In this document: piece by piece, positions 42,145 through 51,290 of the stretch | Layout: each line of letters starts with the position of its first letter | Numbering within the stretch: the first letter of the stretch is position 1 | IMG/VR virus record: IMGVR_UViG_3300020419_000013 | Location: 1 to 64,000 of that record | Length of the DNA: 64,000 bases | Source: a virus | Reading direction: 5' to 3' (one strand) | Notes under the pieces: generated by a model | Told to the model about the DNA's origin: nothing | Seen by the model: only the letters and a program-made list of their open reading frames with translations | The model's database searches: none | Translations under genes and position numbers: made by a program

Positions 42145-43734
42145 ATGAGTTTATTAAAAGTATCATCTATTAATGATCTAACCGACACAGGTGGATTTTC
42201 TCTATCTAATGGTGGGGTAACTGCTACACTTCCTTTAGTAGTAGGTAATATTATAATCAACGGAGCGATATCAGGTAATTCTGGACATATCATTCCAAGA
42301 CAGGCAGGAAATGCCGAGAAATTATTGCAGACTGATGGATCTAACCTTTCATGGGTAGAAGCAGCAGGACTTGCAGGTATTAGAAGTATGCAGGTGTGGA
42401 CTGGTAACGGTACTTGGAATAGACCGTCAGACTGCACTAGTATCATGGTCACAGCCGTCGGAGCAGGTGGTGGTGGATCAGGATATTGTGAGGCAGGTGG
42501 AGCAGGAGGAATGTCTCAACGTGTCATCGATGTAAACAACGTAACATCTGTATCAGTAACAGTAGGAAATCCTGGCGGAGGTACAAACTACGCAGGATGT
42601 GGTGGAAACGGTAACTCTTCAAGTTTCGGCTCCTATGTGACTGGTGGAGGTGGAGGAGGATCAAATTGTATTCAGCAGCACGAAGGTGGTTTAGGGGGAG
42701 AAGGTATTGGTGGTACACTAAACGTATTTGGTGGAGGAGGAAACGCCCACGGATCCCATCATTCCTACGGAAACCACGCAGGAGGAGCAAGTTACTACGG
42801 AGGTAGTCAGCCGTCTTCTCATAACCAAGGTAACTATAGTCACAGACATGAAGCTCACTCAGCATGGGGTGCAGGTGGTAACGGATCACAGCACGGTAAT
42901 AGAGGTGCTAGTGGTAGACAGGGAGTTGTCGTAGTCCACGAATACTACGGTAAACCATCATCACCAGATACCAGTTATGGTCAATCATCTGGCAACCCTG
43001 CCCAGTCTGCAGAGGAAATCAAGATTAGAAATCCTGGTGCAGGTGATGGAGTTTATTGGATTAACCTACCTGGCGTAGGAGCAACACAAATCTATTGTCT
43101 AATGGATAATAGATGGTTAGGTGGTGGATGGATGATGGGTATGAAAGCAACTAGGGGCACCACATTTAACTGGGATTCTAGTTACTGGACATCTAACAAC
43201 ACTCTCAACACAGGATCAACAAATACCAACGATGGTGATGCTAAGTTTGAGGTTATGAATAGATTCCTTGCCAAGGACATCATGGGAATCTGGCCAGATA
43301 TTGGTAATGGTGGATGTATTCCCGACACCAATAGAGGATGGACATGGTTTGAGACAGACTTCAACACAGGATATGGTAGAGGTGGTAGGATTGAGCCTAT
43401 TAACTTCTGGAATCAGGTAGATAGATTCTATAAATCTAATGCCAACGAATTTTGTGGTATTGGACAATTCTCTGGACAGTCACACGTTAGATTCTACGGA
43501 TTTAACTACAGAAACAATCCAGGTTGGGCACGCACACGTTGGGGATTCGGATGGAATGAAAACGGTGGTGGGTCTGGTGGATATCCAGAAGCGGATATGA
43601 ACTCTGATGACGTATCAGGTGGTATTGGTATGAGTGGTAACTTTGGTAGTTACTCAGCAGGAGATCGTATCAACTGTTGCCAGAACCGTAACGGAATAAA
43701 TAGATCAGCAAGGATTGAATTGTACTTCAGATGA
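42145..43734 (+). CDS. Glycine-rich tail adhesin, copy 2, with fibrinogen-like domain
   Basis: 529 residues. The first 270 residues match the other two adhesins (RSMQVWTGNGTWNRP, GAGGGGSGYCEAGGAGG, VVVVHEYYG). From about residue 290 an extra domain follows: GAGDGVYWINLPGVG, IYCLMDNRWLGGGWMMGM and cysteines at later positions (NGGCIPD, EFCGIG, INCCQN). This is the pattern of fibrinogen-related lectin domains (GxYxI ... VYCDM ... GGGW). It probably binds a host surface sugar or protein. The next adhesin starts inside its stop. Confidence 0.75.
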   Translation: MSLLKVSSINDLTDTGGFSLSNGGVTATLPLVVGNIIINGAISGNSGHIIPRQAGNAEKLLQTDGSNLSWVEAAGLAGIRSMQVWTGNGTWNRPSDCTSIMVTAVGAGGGGSGYCEAGGAGGMSQRVIDVNNVTSVSVTVGNPGGGTNYAGCGGNGNSSSFGSYVTGGGGGGSNCIQQHEGGLGGEGIGGTLNVFGGGGNAHGSHHSYGNHAGGASYYGGSQPSSHNQGNYSHRHEAHSAWGAGGNGSQHGNRGASGRQGVVVVHEYYGKPSSPDTSYGQSSGNPAQSAEEIKIRNPGAGDGVYWINLPGVGATQIYCLMDNRWLGGGWMMGMKATRGTTFNWDSSYWTSNNTLNTGSTNTNDGDAKFEVMNRFLAKDIMGIWPDIGNGGCIPDTNRGWTWFETDFNTGYGRGGRIEPINFWNQVDRFYKSNANEFCGIGQFSGQSHVRFYGFNYRNNPGWARTRWGFGWNENGGGSGGYPEADMNSDDVSGGIGMSGNFGSYSAGDRINCCQNRNGINRSARIELYFR

Positions 43735-44540
43735 GCACACTTAGAGTTAACAATGTAAAAGACCTTGCAGGTATCTCAGGGTTTGAATTAAGCACTGGTG
43801 GTATTATTGCCAATGCTACATTGATCGTGGGAGATATTACCATCAACGGTAGTGTTACTGGATCATCAAAATATATTATCCCTAACATGTCAGGTCAGTC
43901 AGGAAAATTCCTGCAGACTGATGGCACAAACCTTTCATGGGTAGAAGCATCATCCGTCTCTGGATTTAGATCAATGCAGGTCTGGACATCTAATGGCACA
44001 TGGAGCAAACCTGCTGACTGTAAAACTATCATGGTTACAGTATTAGGTGCAGGTGGCGGAGGATCAGGATATTGCGAAGCAGGTGGTGCAGGTGGTATGT
44101 CACAGAGAGTTATCGATGTGCAAAATGTCAGCTCAGTATCTGTTACAGTAGGAAATCCTGGTGGCGGTACTAACTACTCTGGATGTGGTGGCAACGGCAA
44201 CTCATCTAGTTTTGGTGGTTATTGCTCAGCAGGTGGTGGTGTTGGTGCAAATTGCTCACAACAACACGCAGGTGGATATGGTGGTAACGGCTCAGGTGGT
44301 GACCTAAACGTCCACGGAGGTGGTGGTAATGGTCATGGATCCCATCACTCATATGGTAACCACGCAGGTGGTAGATCATACTACGGTGGATCGCAACCCT
44401 CATCACACAACCAAGGCAACTATTCTCATAGACACGAAGGTCATAGTGCATGGGGAGCAGGTGGTAACGGATCACAGCACGGTAATAGAGGTGCCTCTGG
44501 ACGTGTTGGCGTGGTAGTAGTCCACGAATATTATGGCTAA
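43731..44540 (+). CDS. Glycine-rich tail adhesin, copy 3
   Basis: 269 residues with the same N-terminus (MSTLRVNNVKDLAGISGFEL), beta domain and Gly-rich loops as copies 1 and 2. Its middle is close to copy 1 (NVSSVSVTVGNPGGG, NCSQQHAGGYGGNGSG), whereas its end is close to copy 2 (WGAGGNGSQHGNRGASGR), so it looks like a mosaic. The ending VVVVHEYYG is shared with copy 2. The stop lies in a CTAAATA box. Confidence 0.75.
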   Translation: MSTLRVNNVKDLAGISGFELSTGGIIANATLIVGDITINGSVTGSSKYIIPNMSGQSGKFLQTDGTNLSWVEASSVSGFRSMQVWTSNGTWSKPADCKTIMVTVLGAGGGGSGYCEAGGAGGMSQRVIDVQNVSSVSVTVGNPGGGTNYSGCGGNGNSSSFGGYCSAGGGVGANCSQQHAGGYGGNGSGGDLNVHGGGGNGHGSHHSYGNHAGGRSYYGGSQPSSHNQGNYSHRHEGHSAWGAGGNGSQHGNRGASGRVGVVVVHEYYG

Positions 44541-44543
44541 ATA
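44537..44543 (+). promoter_or_regulatory. Late promoter box CTAAATA
   Basis: CTAAATA overlaps the stop of adhesin copy 3, 24 bases before the ATG at 44568. Confidence 0.55.
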
Positions 44544-44567
44544 ACTAAGATTAATTTCAGTAATCAA

Positions 44568-44975
44568 ATGAAAAAAGCAATTATCCACGGAGAGTCTGGA
44601 ATTATCACAGACATCTGTGAAGAAGGAGACGAATTTCAGATCTACGATGGTGCTGACGCAACTATGAAGTGGATGGAAGTCCCTGACGACACAACTAACG
44701 AGCATCGTATGGTCAACGGTGTCATCTACCCAAGAGTAGAATTAGAAAATCAAGCAGAAGCATATCTTGTTGCACGCACGATTGCCTATGGTTCTGTGGG
44801 TGAGCAATTAGACATGCTCTATAAAGACCAAGTTAATGGCACAACAACATTTAAAGACCACGTTGCAGCAGTAAAAGCAAACGTACCTAGTCCAAGTAGT
44901 GCACCTGCATTTACAGAGGATGTTAAGAAAGTGCAAGTAACAGGCAGAATGGCTTGGGATCCATACCCAAGTTAA
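44568..44975 (+). CDS. Fibre-associated protein, possible assembly chaperone
   Basis: 135 residues. The segment IAYGSVGEQLDMLYKDQVNGTTTFKD resembles a recurrent motif (YGSIGDQLDxLY) at the end of phage tail fibre assembly proteins and fibre tips. The N-terminus forms beta strands (KAIIHGESGIITDI). It directly follows the adhesins, as tail fibre chaperones often do. Assignment rests on position and this motif. Confidence 0.6.
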   Translation: MKKAIIHGESGIITDICEEGDEFQIYDGADATMKWMEVPDDTTNEHRMVNGVIYPRVELENQAEAYLVARTIAYGSVGEQLDMLYKDQVNGTTTFKDHVAAVKANVPSPSSAPAFTEDVKKVQVTGRMAWDPYPS

Positions 44976-44984
44976 GAAAAGTAT

Positions 44985-44992
44985 GCTATAAT
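44985..44992 (+). promoter_or_regulatory. Extended -10 promoter TGCTATAAT before the halogenases
   Basis: TGC then TATAAT (44987-44992), with seven bases to the ATG at 45000, so initiation would be at or near the start codon. No good -35. It marks the change from late fibre genes to the enzyme block. Confidence 0.5.
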
Positions 44993-44999
44993 CTATAGT

Positions 45000-46475
45000 A
45001 TGAAGATTTACATTATTGGTGGTGGGTCATCTGGATGGATGACAGCAACCACAATGCTGACAAAATTTCCCGAAGCAAACATCACAGTCGTAGAGTCGCC
45101 TGATACACCCCCTGTTGGTGTAGGTGAGTCTACGACTCAGTATTTTAGGATATGGGCAGAATATGTAGGACTCAAAGATGAAGAGTGGATGCCTGCATGT
45201 GATGCCACATATAAGATTAGTGTAAGATTTAGTAACTTTAATAAGGTAGATGACACACCATGGCAATATCCATTTGGTTATCATATCCAAGATCTACCTC
45301 AACCTGATGTTTATTTTTGGAATGCATATAAGAATAACTGGAGTAATGATAAATTTGCCCGAGAATATTTTGTATCAGCAGAAGCAGCAGAAAATAATTT
45401 ACTACCCATCAAGCATCCAAACTTTAATCTTAAAAAGAATACTGGATTTCATTTTGATGCAGTAAAGTTTGCACACTGGTTAAAAGACAACAAATGCCAG
45501 AAGGTAAATCATATTATTGGTAAGGTAGATGATTTTGAGAAGGATGGAGACGAAATAAAATATCTATGGATAGATGAGAAACAACATGAAGCAGATTTAT
45601 ATTTTGATTGCACTGGATTTGCATCAGTACTTAATAAGTCTGAGTGGTTAGATTATAGTGAGTGGTTACCAAATGATACAGCATGGGTAACACGTCTAGA
45701 CTATAGGGAAGGACATAAGAAAGAGGATCTCAAATCATATACACAGTGCACAGCATTGAGTAGTGGATGGGTGTGGACAGTGCCCACATTTGCCAGAATT
45801 GGGACAGGATATGTATTCTCTAGTAAGCATCAAGATCATCAGAGTGCATTAACAGAGTTTTCAAAATTTCTTAAGTATGATACTGATGGATTTAGGAAAA
45901 TACATTTCAAGACAGGCAGAAAGAAAGAAGGATGGGTTGGTAATGTAGTGTCTATTGGTTTATCATATGGATTCCTAGAGCCATTGGAATCTAATGGTCT
46001 GTTATCAACACATGATAACTTGTTAAGATTCTGTAGGACGTGGAAACCGAACACCACTCAAATGATGAGAGATACATATAACAAGGCGATAGCATTTGGT
46101 TTCGATGGGTTTGCAAGTTTCGTTGCTCTTCATTATGCTCTTACTCAACGTAGGGATTCTTCTTATTGGAGATATGTCTCAAGTATTAGATATCCTGATA
46201 AGGGGATAAATGAAGCAGCAAGAGTCACAATGATGGAAGAGTCACATAATTTTTCCAGTAAACTAAACTTCAATCACAGCAGTGGTGCTTCACTGTTTTG
46301 TGTCATGGCAGGTCATGGATGGAATCCATTTAATGATGTCATTGAAAGTGAGATTAATTTTCATGGTGGAATACCTGATGACTCACATCTAAACAGTTGG
46401 ACACATGAGTGGAATCGTGATAGACTGGGAGTTAATCCTTTAGATTATTATAATAGGACATTGTATGCAGTATAG
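45000..46475 (+). CDS. Flavin-dependent tryptophan halogenase, copy 1
   Basis: 491 residues, similar in size to PrnA/RebH enzymes. FAD-binding GGGSSGW at 7-13, PVGVGEST at 38-45, the WxWxIP-type motif WVWTVP at 257-262, the active-site Lys 72 in ATYKISVRF and Glu 327 in FLEPLES are all present. It should convert FADH2, O2 and halide to hypohalous acid and halogenate an aromatic substrate such as tryptophan, free or peptide-bound. No flavin reductase is visible nearby; the host would have to supply one. It overlaps the second copy by 11 bases. Confidence 0.88.
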   Translation: MKIYIIGGGSSGWMTATTMLTKFPEANITVVESPDTPPVGVGESTTQYFRIWAEYVGLKDEEWMPACDATYKISVRFSNFNKVDDTPWQYPFGYHIQDLPQPDVYFWNAYKNNWSNDKFAREYFVSAEAAENNLLPIKHPNFNLKKNTGFHFDAVKFAHWLKDNKCQKVNHIIGKVDDFEKDGDEIKYLWIDEKQHEADLYFDCTGFASVLNKSEWLDYSEWLPNDTAWVTRLDYREGHKKEDLKSYTQCTALSSGWVWTVPTFARIGTGYVFSSKHQDHQSALTEFSKFLKYDTDGFRKIHFKTGRKKEGWVGNVVSIGLSYGFLEPLESNGLLSTHDNLLRFCRTWKPNTTQMMRDTYNKAIAFGFDGFASFVALHYALTQRRDSSYWRYVSSIRYPDKGINEAARVTMMEESHNFSSKLNFNHSSGASLFCVMAGHGWNPFNDVIESEINFHGGIPDDSHLNSWTHEWNRDRLGVNPLDYYNRTLYAV

Positions 46476-48069
46476 ATCATTTTGTATTGTAGGTGGTGGG
46501 TCATCTGGTTGGATGGCAGCAGCAACAATGAAGAAGGCATTCCCAGAGTGTGAGGTCAGTCTCATACAACCTGAGGGTAGAAATATTATTGGTGTAGGAG
46601 AGTCTACTTTAGGACATATCAATAGGTTTTTTAGATTTCTTGGATTACATGACAAGGAGTGGATGCCATATTGTAATGCCACATATAAATCATCTATTGC
46701 ATTTAAGAATTTTAGGACAGGAGAGGGAGAGAGATTTCAATATCCATTCGGACGTATAGATCGCAACGATTATCGTAGTGATTATATGACATTCTTTGAG
46801 TTGCAAGTAAAGTATCCACACTTGTATCCACCCGAAGAGTTTGCACGTTTCTTTAATCCAAATACTATTCTGGCAGAAGAGAATAAACTAACGTCTGATT
46901 ATATTTCCGAAGAAATGCGTAATTGGAATTTTGGTCAAGACACTGCATACCACATGGATAGTCACAAGTTTGGTGAGTATCTACAAAAGAAATTTCCTGA
47001 GGTAAAAGTATACACAGGTAATGTAATCAATGCCACTCGAGGTGAGACTGGTGACGTTATCACTATGAATACAGATAGTGGTGATAGAATCATGGCAGAT
47101 CTTTATATTGATTGCACAGGTTTTAAATCCCTGATCCTAGAAAATATGATGGGATCGAAGTTTGTATCATTTAATGATGTATTGTTTAATGACACAGCGT
47201 GGTCAGCAAAGGTAGAGTATTCAGATCGTATCATACAGATGGATAACTATACAGATTGTGTAGCAATGTCTAATGGATGGATCTGGAATATACCACTATG
47301 GGATAGAGTGGGGATGGGTTATGTATTCAGTCAGAAATATCTTGACCCTGACATAGCACAGGCAGAGTTTATGGGTTATATAGCACAACGCTATTCGCCC
47401 AAAATTGCCGACAATGCTGATTATCGCCTGATTAATATCAGACATGGTAAGAGAGAGAAAGCATGGGTCAATAATGTTGTAGGTATTGGACTAGCATATG
47501 GTTTCCTCGAGCCACTAGAGTCTACTGGACTCATGACTACACATGAGAATCTATTATATCTCGTGGATAGTCTCAAACGTCGTCCTATTACAACTAAGAT
47601 TGATATCGATAGTTATAACTACACTGTAGATCATGCGATTGAGTCTATGAAATACTTTATCGCTATGCATTATTTGTTATCTCAACGTCAAGATACAAAG
47701 TATTGGGTAGATGCTACTCAAAACACATCTATGTTTAGTAATCATGACTTAACACAATACATGAATGATTGCCTAGGATGGCATTCTATGCTAGAATCAC
47801 GAAGGGAATACTTCCAACTCTATGAAGGGTTAAGAAAGAATTTCTGGGCAGATAATAAATTTGATGGACTAATTTATATCGCAGCAGGTCAAGCATACAG
47901 ACCAATTAATGAGCATAGTGTGGATGAAGCACACTTTATTTTCCCACGTCGCAAAGGTGAGGTGGAAAGAGTGCATCAAGATTGGCAGCGTGACCGTAAA
48001 GCGATATATAATCAGGTGAGTCAACTACCAACACACTATGAGTATCTAAGGGATAACATCTATGGTTAA
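46465..48069 (+). CDS. Flavin-dependent tryptophan halogenase, copy 2
   Basis: 534 residues. GGGSSGW at 10-16, IGVGEST near 42-48, Lys 75 in ATYKSSIAF, WIWNIP at 272-277 and Glu 349 in FLEPLES keep all halogenase signatures. It shares the core but is clearly diverged from copy 1, so different substrates or positions are likely. Length matches PrnA. It overlaps copy 1 and the DUF6065-like gene, consistent with one operon. Confidence 0.88.
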   Translation: MQYRSFCIVGGGSSGWMAAATMKKAFPECEVSLIQPEGRNIIGVGESTLGHINRFFRFLGLHDKEWMPYCNATYKSSIAFKNFRTGEGERFQYPFGRIDRNDYRSDYMTFFELQVKYPHLYPPEEFARFFNPNTILAEENKLTSDYISEEMRNWNFGQDTAYHMDSHKFGEYLQKKFPEVKVYTGNVINATRGETGDVITMNTDSGDRIMADLYIDCTGFKSLILENMMGSKFVSFNDVLFNDTAWSAKVEYSDRIIQMDNYTDCVAMSNGWIWNIPLWDRVGMGYVFSQKYLDPDIAQAEFMGYIAQRYSPKIADNADYRLINIRHGKREKAWVNNVVGIGLAYGFLEPLESTGLMTTHENLLYLVDSLKRRPITTKIDIDSYNYTVDHAIESMKYFIAMHYLLSQRQDTKYWVDATQNTSMFSNHDLTQYMNDCLGWHSMLESRREYFQLYEGLRKNFWADNKFDGLIYIAAGQAYRPINEHSVDEAHFIFPRRKGEVERVHQDWQRDRKAIYNQVSQLPTHYEYLRDNIYG

Positions 48070-48928
48070 AAAACTATGGAAGAAAATTAAAGGTAAGTTT
48101 CAGAAACCGTGGATCCGTTTTTATTCAATGGATGCAGGGGTTGCTGAATTTTATCCTTTATATCCATCTCAGAAATTGAAACGTCAATGGCGAATCAATA
48201 CACTGAAGGAGCAACATAAGAATAAATCTGATTGCCCTGTTGTAGCACTCAAAGAAACCTTTGATAAGCTAAAGATGGAGGACAAAGGTATCAAGGAGCA
48301 TGCAGCAACTTGCCCTGCACTCACTCAGATCATGGACAGTGGTTGGATTTTGCCTGCACCTGCCGACTTCGCTATCCGTCCCAATAAAGAGAAAGGCACA
48401 TTCCAATGGGTGACACGTCAGTTATTTGTTGGTGGTAAATATGTCACGTCTCATATTGAGAGACAGACAGATGGAATGCGTGATCTTGTAAGTAAAGGAC
48501 AGGATACGTTAGGACAGGTGGTGAAACTAGAGACACCGTGGAGGGTTATGGCACACCCCGATGTTTGCATCCTACAGATACCAGTATCTTATAGCGATGA
48601 CATGCGTTTCTCAGCACCTACAGGGATCGTTGATCCATCATTCTCATATGAGATCAACTTGCAACTGTTTTGGCATGCTATGGAGGGAGACCACATAGTT
48701 GAAGCGGGCACACCATTGTGTCAATGGATTCCAATTCCACGCAAATGGTTGGACACAAAAGAGTTTGATGTCATTATTGAGACCGCCAATAATGAGGACT
48801 TTAAAGCAGAAAGGATGATGGATTATCTCAAGACTAAATCGTTTATTGAGAATACCAAACTAAATGACCGCATTAAAGATCACAAGAAAATTAACTCACT
48901 AAATAAAAATCTAAAGAGGTTTGATTAA
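48062..48928 (+). CDS. DUF6065-like protein
   Basis: 288 residues. WIRFYSMDAGVAEFYPLYPS, a later CPALTQIMDSGWILPAPADF and SYEINLQLFWHAMEGD with GTPLCQWIPIPR match my memory of DUF6065, a family found near oxygenases and halogenases. No clear cofactor motif is seen. The operon position suggests that it acts with the halogenases or oxygenases, perhaps in substrate recognition. The tail is highly charged and helical. Confidence 0.6.
   Translation: MVKKLWKKIKGKFQKPWIRFYSMDAGVAEFYPLYPSQKLKRQWRINTLKEQHKNKSDCPVVALKETFDKLKMEDKGIKEHAATCPALTQIMDSGWILPAPADFAIRPNKEKGTFQWVTRQLFVGGKYVTSHIERQTDGMRDLVSKGQDTLGQVVKLETPWRVMAHPDVCILQIPVSYSDDMRFSAPTGIVDPSFSYEINLQLFWHAMEGDHIVEAGTPLCQWIPIPRKWLDTKEFDVIIETANNEDFKAERMMDYLKTKSFIENTKLNDRIKDHKKINSLNKNLKRFD
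48899..48905 (+). promoter_or_regulatory. CTAAATA box inside the enzyme block
   Basis: CTAAATA occurs in the last codons of the DUF6065-like gene, 23 bases before the ATG at 48928. It could place the following genes under late control. Confidence 0.4.
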
Positions 48929-49296
48929 TGGAAGCAGAAAATCTTAGTAGTCCAACTACGGATGAAGTAAAACTCAATGAGTTAGCAGGTGTATCACCTG
49001 AGGAAAAACAAGGTATCTATTGTGATGAGGATGGTAACCCCGTCAAACTCACATACGATCAGTTAGTCCAAGACTTTTGCGATCAGCATAAAGATTGCAT
49101 GGCAGACTATAAGAAGATGGGAGAGGCACTAGACAATATGTCTTACTCATCTACTGTTACTCGTGTATCTCTTGAAGGATTACAGGAGAAAAAGGATAAA
49201 CTAAACAAACTACAAGGTGCAGTTGAAGCACTATATCTTTATAAGATGCATGTTGACCCAACTGTAACTGACAAAGATTTTACATTTGAAGAATAA
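48928..49296 (+). CDS. Coiled-coil hypothetical protein
   Basis: 122 residues. A mostly polar N-terminus with EEKQGIYCDEDGNPVKLTYD and a long helix with LEGLQEKKDKLNKLQGAVEAL. The last 20 residues are acidic. No enzyme motif is visible; possibly a structural partner. It ends immediately before the first oxygenase of the cluster. Confidence 0.62.
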   Translation: MEAENLSSPTTDEVKLNELAGVSPEEKQGIYCDEDGNPVKLTYDQLVQDFCDQHKDCMADYKKMGEALDNMSYSSTVTRVSLEGLQEKKDKLNKLQGAVEALYLYKMHVDPTVTDKDFTFEE

Positions 49297-49977
49297 ATGA
49301 TTAAATGTGATTATTGGTTTCCTCGTGGCATTTGGCACAAGGAAGACTGTGGACTTGATACAGATCATTTTAATGAATTTGCCACTATACATCGTGGATC
49401 GATGTCAGGTAGGAAAGCATCGAATGAGGGTGGATTCCAGTCATTTGACTGGGGTAGTGAAAGAATGCACACAATTAAACCACTATCTAACTTAACAGAA
49501 GCAGTTTATGATGTCGTAGATGTTGCATGTCAAGATCTAGGTTTCAAAGACTACGCTATGTTGTTAACAAATGGGTGGTTAAACATAAATGGACCTGGTG
49601 ATCTTAATCATGTACATACACATCCTGGTGCAATGTTTGCAGGAGTTTATTACTCAAAAATGCCCGAGAAATGTGGTGGTATCACGTTTATGAGACCTCT
49701 TGATGAGTTGCATATGTTTAAATCATGGGGCACAGGACATAACTACGACCATGGCACTAACCCATTAAACTTTGAAGTAGCAGCATATGACCCTAAACCA
49801 GATCAGTTGTTTATATTTCCTGCAAACTTGATGCACAAGGTCGAAACAAACAGGGGTAGTGAAGAAAGAATCTCTTACTCATTCAACATTACATTATACT
49901 CTAAGCATATTAATTATGGTAGTATCCAGAAGTCTATCGAATCTTTTAACAACAACGTATCTGAATCGTCTGACTGA
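49297..49977 (+). CDS. 2OG-Fe(II) oxygenase of the 2OG-FeII_Oxy_5 type
   Basis: 226 residues. HVHTHPGAMFAGVYYSKMP gives the first ligand motif, GGITFMRP the central strand, and FIFPANLMHKVETNRG with RISYSFNI supplies the distal His and the Arg that binds 2-oxoglutarate. These enzymes are common in cyanophages and couple 2-oxoglutarate decarboxylation to substrate hydroxylation. The substrate is unknown. It is the first of five consecutive oxygenase genes. Confidence 0.85.
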   Translation: MIKCDYWFPRGIWHKEDCGLDTDHFNEFATIHRGSMSGRKASNEGGFQSFDWGSERMHTIKPLSNLTEAVYDVVDVACQDLGFKDYAMLLTNGWLNINGPGDLNHVHTHPGAMFAGVYYSKMPEKCGGITFMRPLDELHMFKSWGTGHNYDHGTNPLNFEVAAYDPKPDQLFIFPANLMHKVETNRGSEERISYSFNITLYSKHINYGSIQKSIESFNNNVSESSD

Positions 49978-49981
49978 TACA

Positions 49982-50590
49982 ATGACTAGTCGAGGGTTTC
50001 CGTGGTATTTTCTACCACATGATGTGACCTTTGGCAGTGGTTATAACTATGCATTTGGCGATGTTAATCTGAATACAGATGACACGGATCTGAAATCCCC
50101 ACCTAAACAAACTAGTGTGGGATGGACTCATGTGTTATATCATGATGGCAACCCAGTCTCACAGTATTATGATCTCTTTATTCCTATTGTAGATCACATT
50201 CAAGATAGATTAGGTGTTGGTATCTTTGAGTTGTTTAGACTCAGGTTGGCAATGCTACATCATAATCATTTCGTAGAAGATTATAATACACCACATACAG
50301 ATCATGATAGTAAACACATGACTGGCATATATTATTTCCACGATAGCGATGGGGATACTATTCTATTCGATCAACTCGATGACCCCAACGGTGATGTTAA
50401 CCAACGGATCACCGATATATTTGCACAGGAGTATACAATAGCAGAGAGACATAAACCAGAGAAGAATAAGTTTATATTGTTTGATGGAAATAGATTCCAC
50501 GCATCATCTAATCCTAGAATTAATCAGTATAGGATGGTGTTAAACTTTAACTTCAGACAGATGCCCGATGACATTCTTACTTCCGCTTAA
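49982..50590 (+). CDS. 2OG-Fe(II) oxygenase, prolyl-hydroxylase-like
   Basis: 202 residues from ATG 49982; an in-frame start 123 bases upstream lies inside the previous gene. HTDHDSKHMTGIYYFHDS gives HxD, then KFILFDGNRFHASSNP gives the distal His, and the Arg follows in NQYRMVLNFNF. This HxD...H...R order is the complete facial triad plus cosubstrate residue. It differs from the neighbouring Oxy_5-type genes and resembles the prolyl 4-hydroxylase superfamily. Overlaps the JmjC-like gene by 23 bases. Confidence 0.83.
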   Translation: MTSRGFPWYFLPHDVTFGSGYNYAFGDVNLNTDDTDLKSPPKQTSVGWTHVLYHDGNPVSQYYDLFIPIVDHIQDRLGVGIFELFRLRLAMLHHNHFVEDYNTPHTDHDSKHMTGIYYFHDSDGDTILFDQLDDPNGDVNQRITDIFAQEYTIAERHKPEKNKFILFDGNRFHASSNPRINQYRMVLNFNFRQMPDDILTSA

Positions 50591-51290
50591 ATTATTTGAT
50601 AGAAATTGGGATCATGATTTGCCATTTTATTATGAGCAGGTCATGGATAAGAAAGAGTGTGATGATATATGCACATGGAAAGATGTTGAATATTGCCTTA
50701 ACTTGCCCAATTTTTTTGACATCGATGTAGTAAGTAAACACCAGATACAAAAGATAAATCCACAGAAACATCCAAGATCGTGGGCAGCACAAGGATGGGA
50801 AGAGAAGAGCGAGTTGTTTCAACTATTCAAGGAAGGTCACACATTCATTATTAATAACTATTCTTATAGAAATGAGAAGGTGATGGATATGTTAGATCAA
50901 TGGTCAAGTATATTCTCAGGTGATAGTCAGTTTCAAATATATTGTGGGATGGGACAGTCAAATAGTTTCTATATACATGAGGACTTGCCAAGTAATTTTA
51001 TTGTGCAGTTGCGAGGTAAAACTAAATGGAAAGTATTTAACGAAAGGAGAGCAACATTTGTTTCTCAAGCACCACCAGGTGATGGACAGGTAGACTATGA
51101 TAGTTTTACACCTGCTATCGATGTGGAGTTAAATGCAGGTGACGCACTATACATACCACCACGTTGTTATCATCAAGCACAACCAAGCGAAGAGAGAATA
51201 TCTCTAAGCATACCAGTCCACCACTATTCTTTATATCATGCTCACAGCATTACCAGACCAGTCGATTGGAAATGGTATAACCTCTATTAA
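50568..51290 (+). CDS. JmjC/cupin-like oxygenase
   Basis: 240 residues. FYIHEDLPSNFIVQLRGKTKWKVF, then DVELNAGDALYIPPRCYHQAQ is the JmjC (cupin_4/ROXA-like) pattern: HxD/E replaced by HED with the distal His in YHQAQ, and a basic residue in the RGKTKW strand for 2-oxoglutarate. Members hydroxylate proteins, including ribosomal proteins. It starts inside the previous gene, and its end overlaps the next by 53 bases, an unusually long overlap. Confidence 0.75.
   Translation: MTFLLPLKLFDRNWDHDLPFYYEQVMDKKECDDICTWKDVEYCLNLPNFFDIDVVSKHQIQKINPQKHPRSWAAQGWEEKSELFQLFKEGHTFIINNYSYRNEKVMDMLDQWSSIFSGDSQFQIYCGMGQSNSFYIHEDLPSNFIVQLRGKTKWKVFNERRATFVSQAPPGDGQVDYDSFTPAIDVELNAGDALYIPPRCYHQAQPSEERISLSIPVHHYSLYHAHSITRPVDWKWYNLY

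Larger units (their letters stand above)
41332..44540 (+). repeat. Tandem triplication of adhesin gene with near-identical segments
   Basis: Three direct copies of an about 810-base unit; copy 2 is lengthened by a C-terminal domain. Long blocks are the same at DNA level: a run of more than 30 bases beginning GCAGGTGGTAACGG is identical at about 42871 and 44458, and the stretch around AACAGTAGGAAATCCTGG is shared at about 41745, 42558 and 44145. These blocks could recombine. Confidence 0.75.

Noticed and set aside
41332-44540. Regular repeats considered as a CRISPR array
   Set aside because: Repeats are coding, glycine-rich and of variable length, with no unique-spacer pattern.
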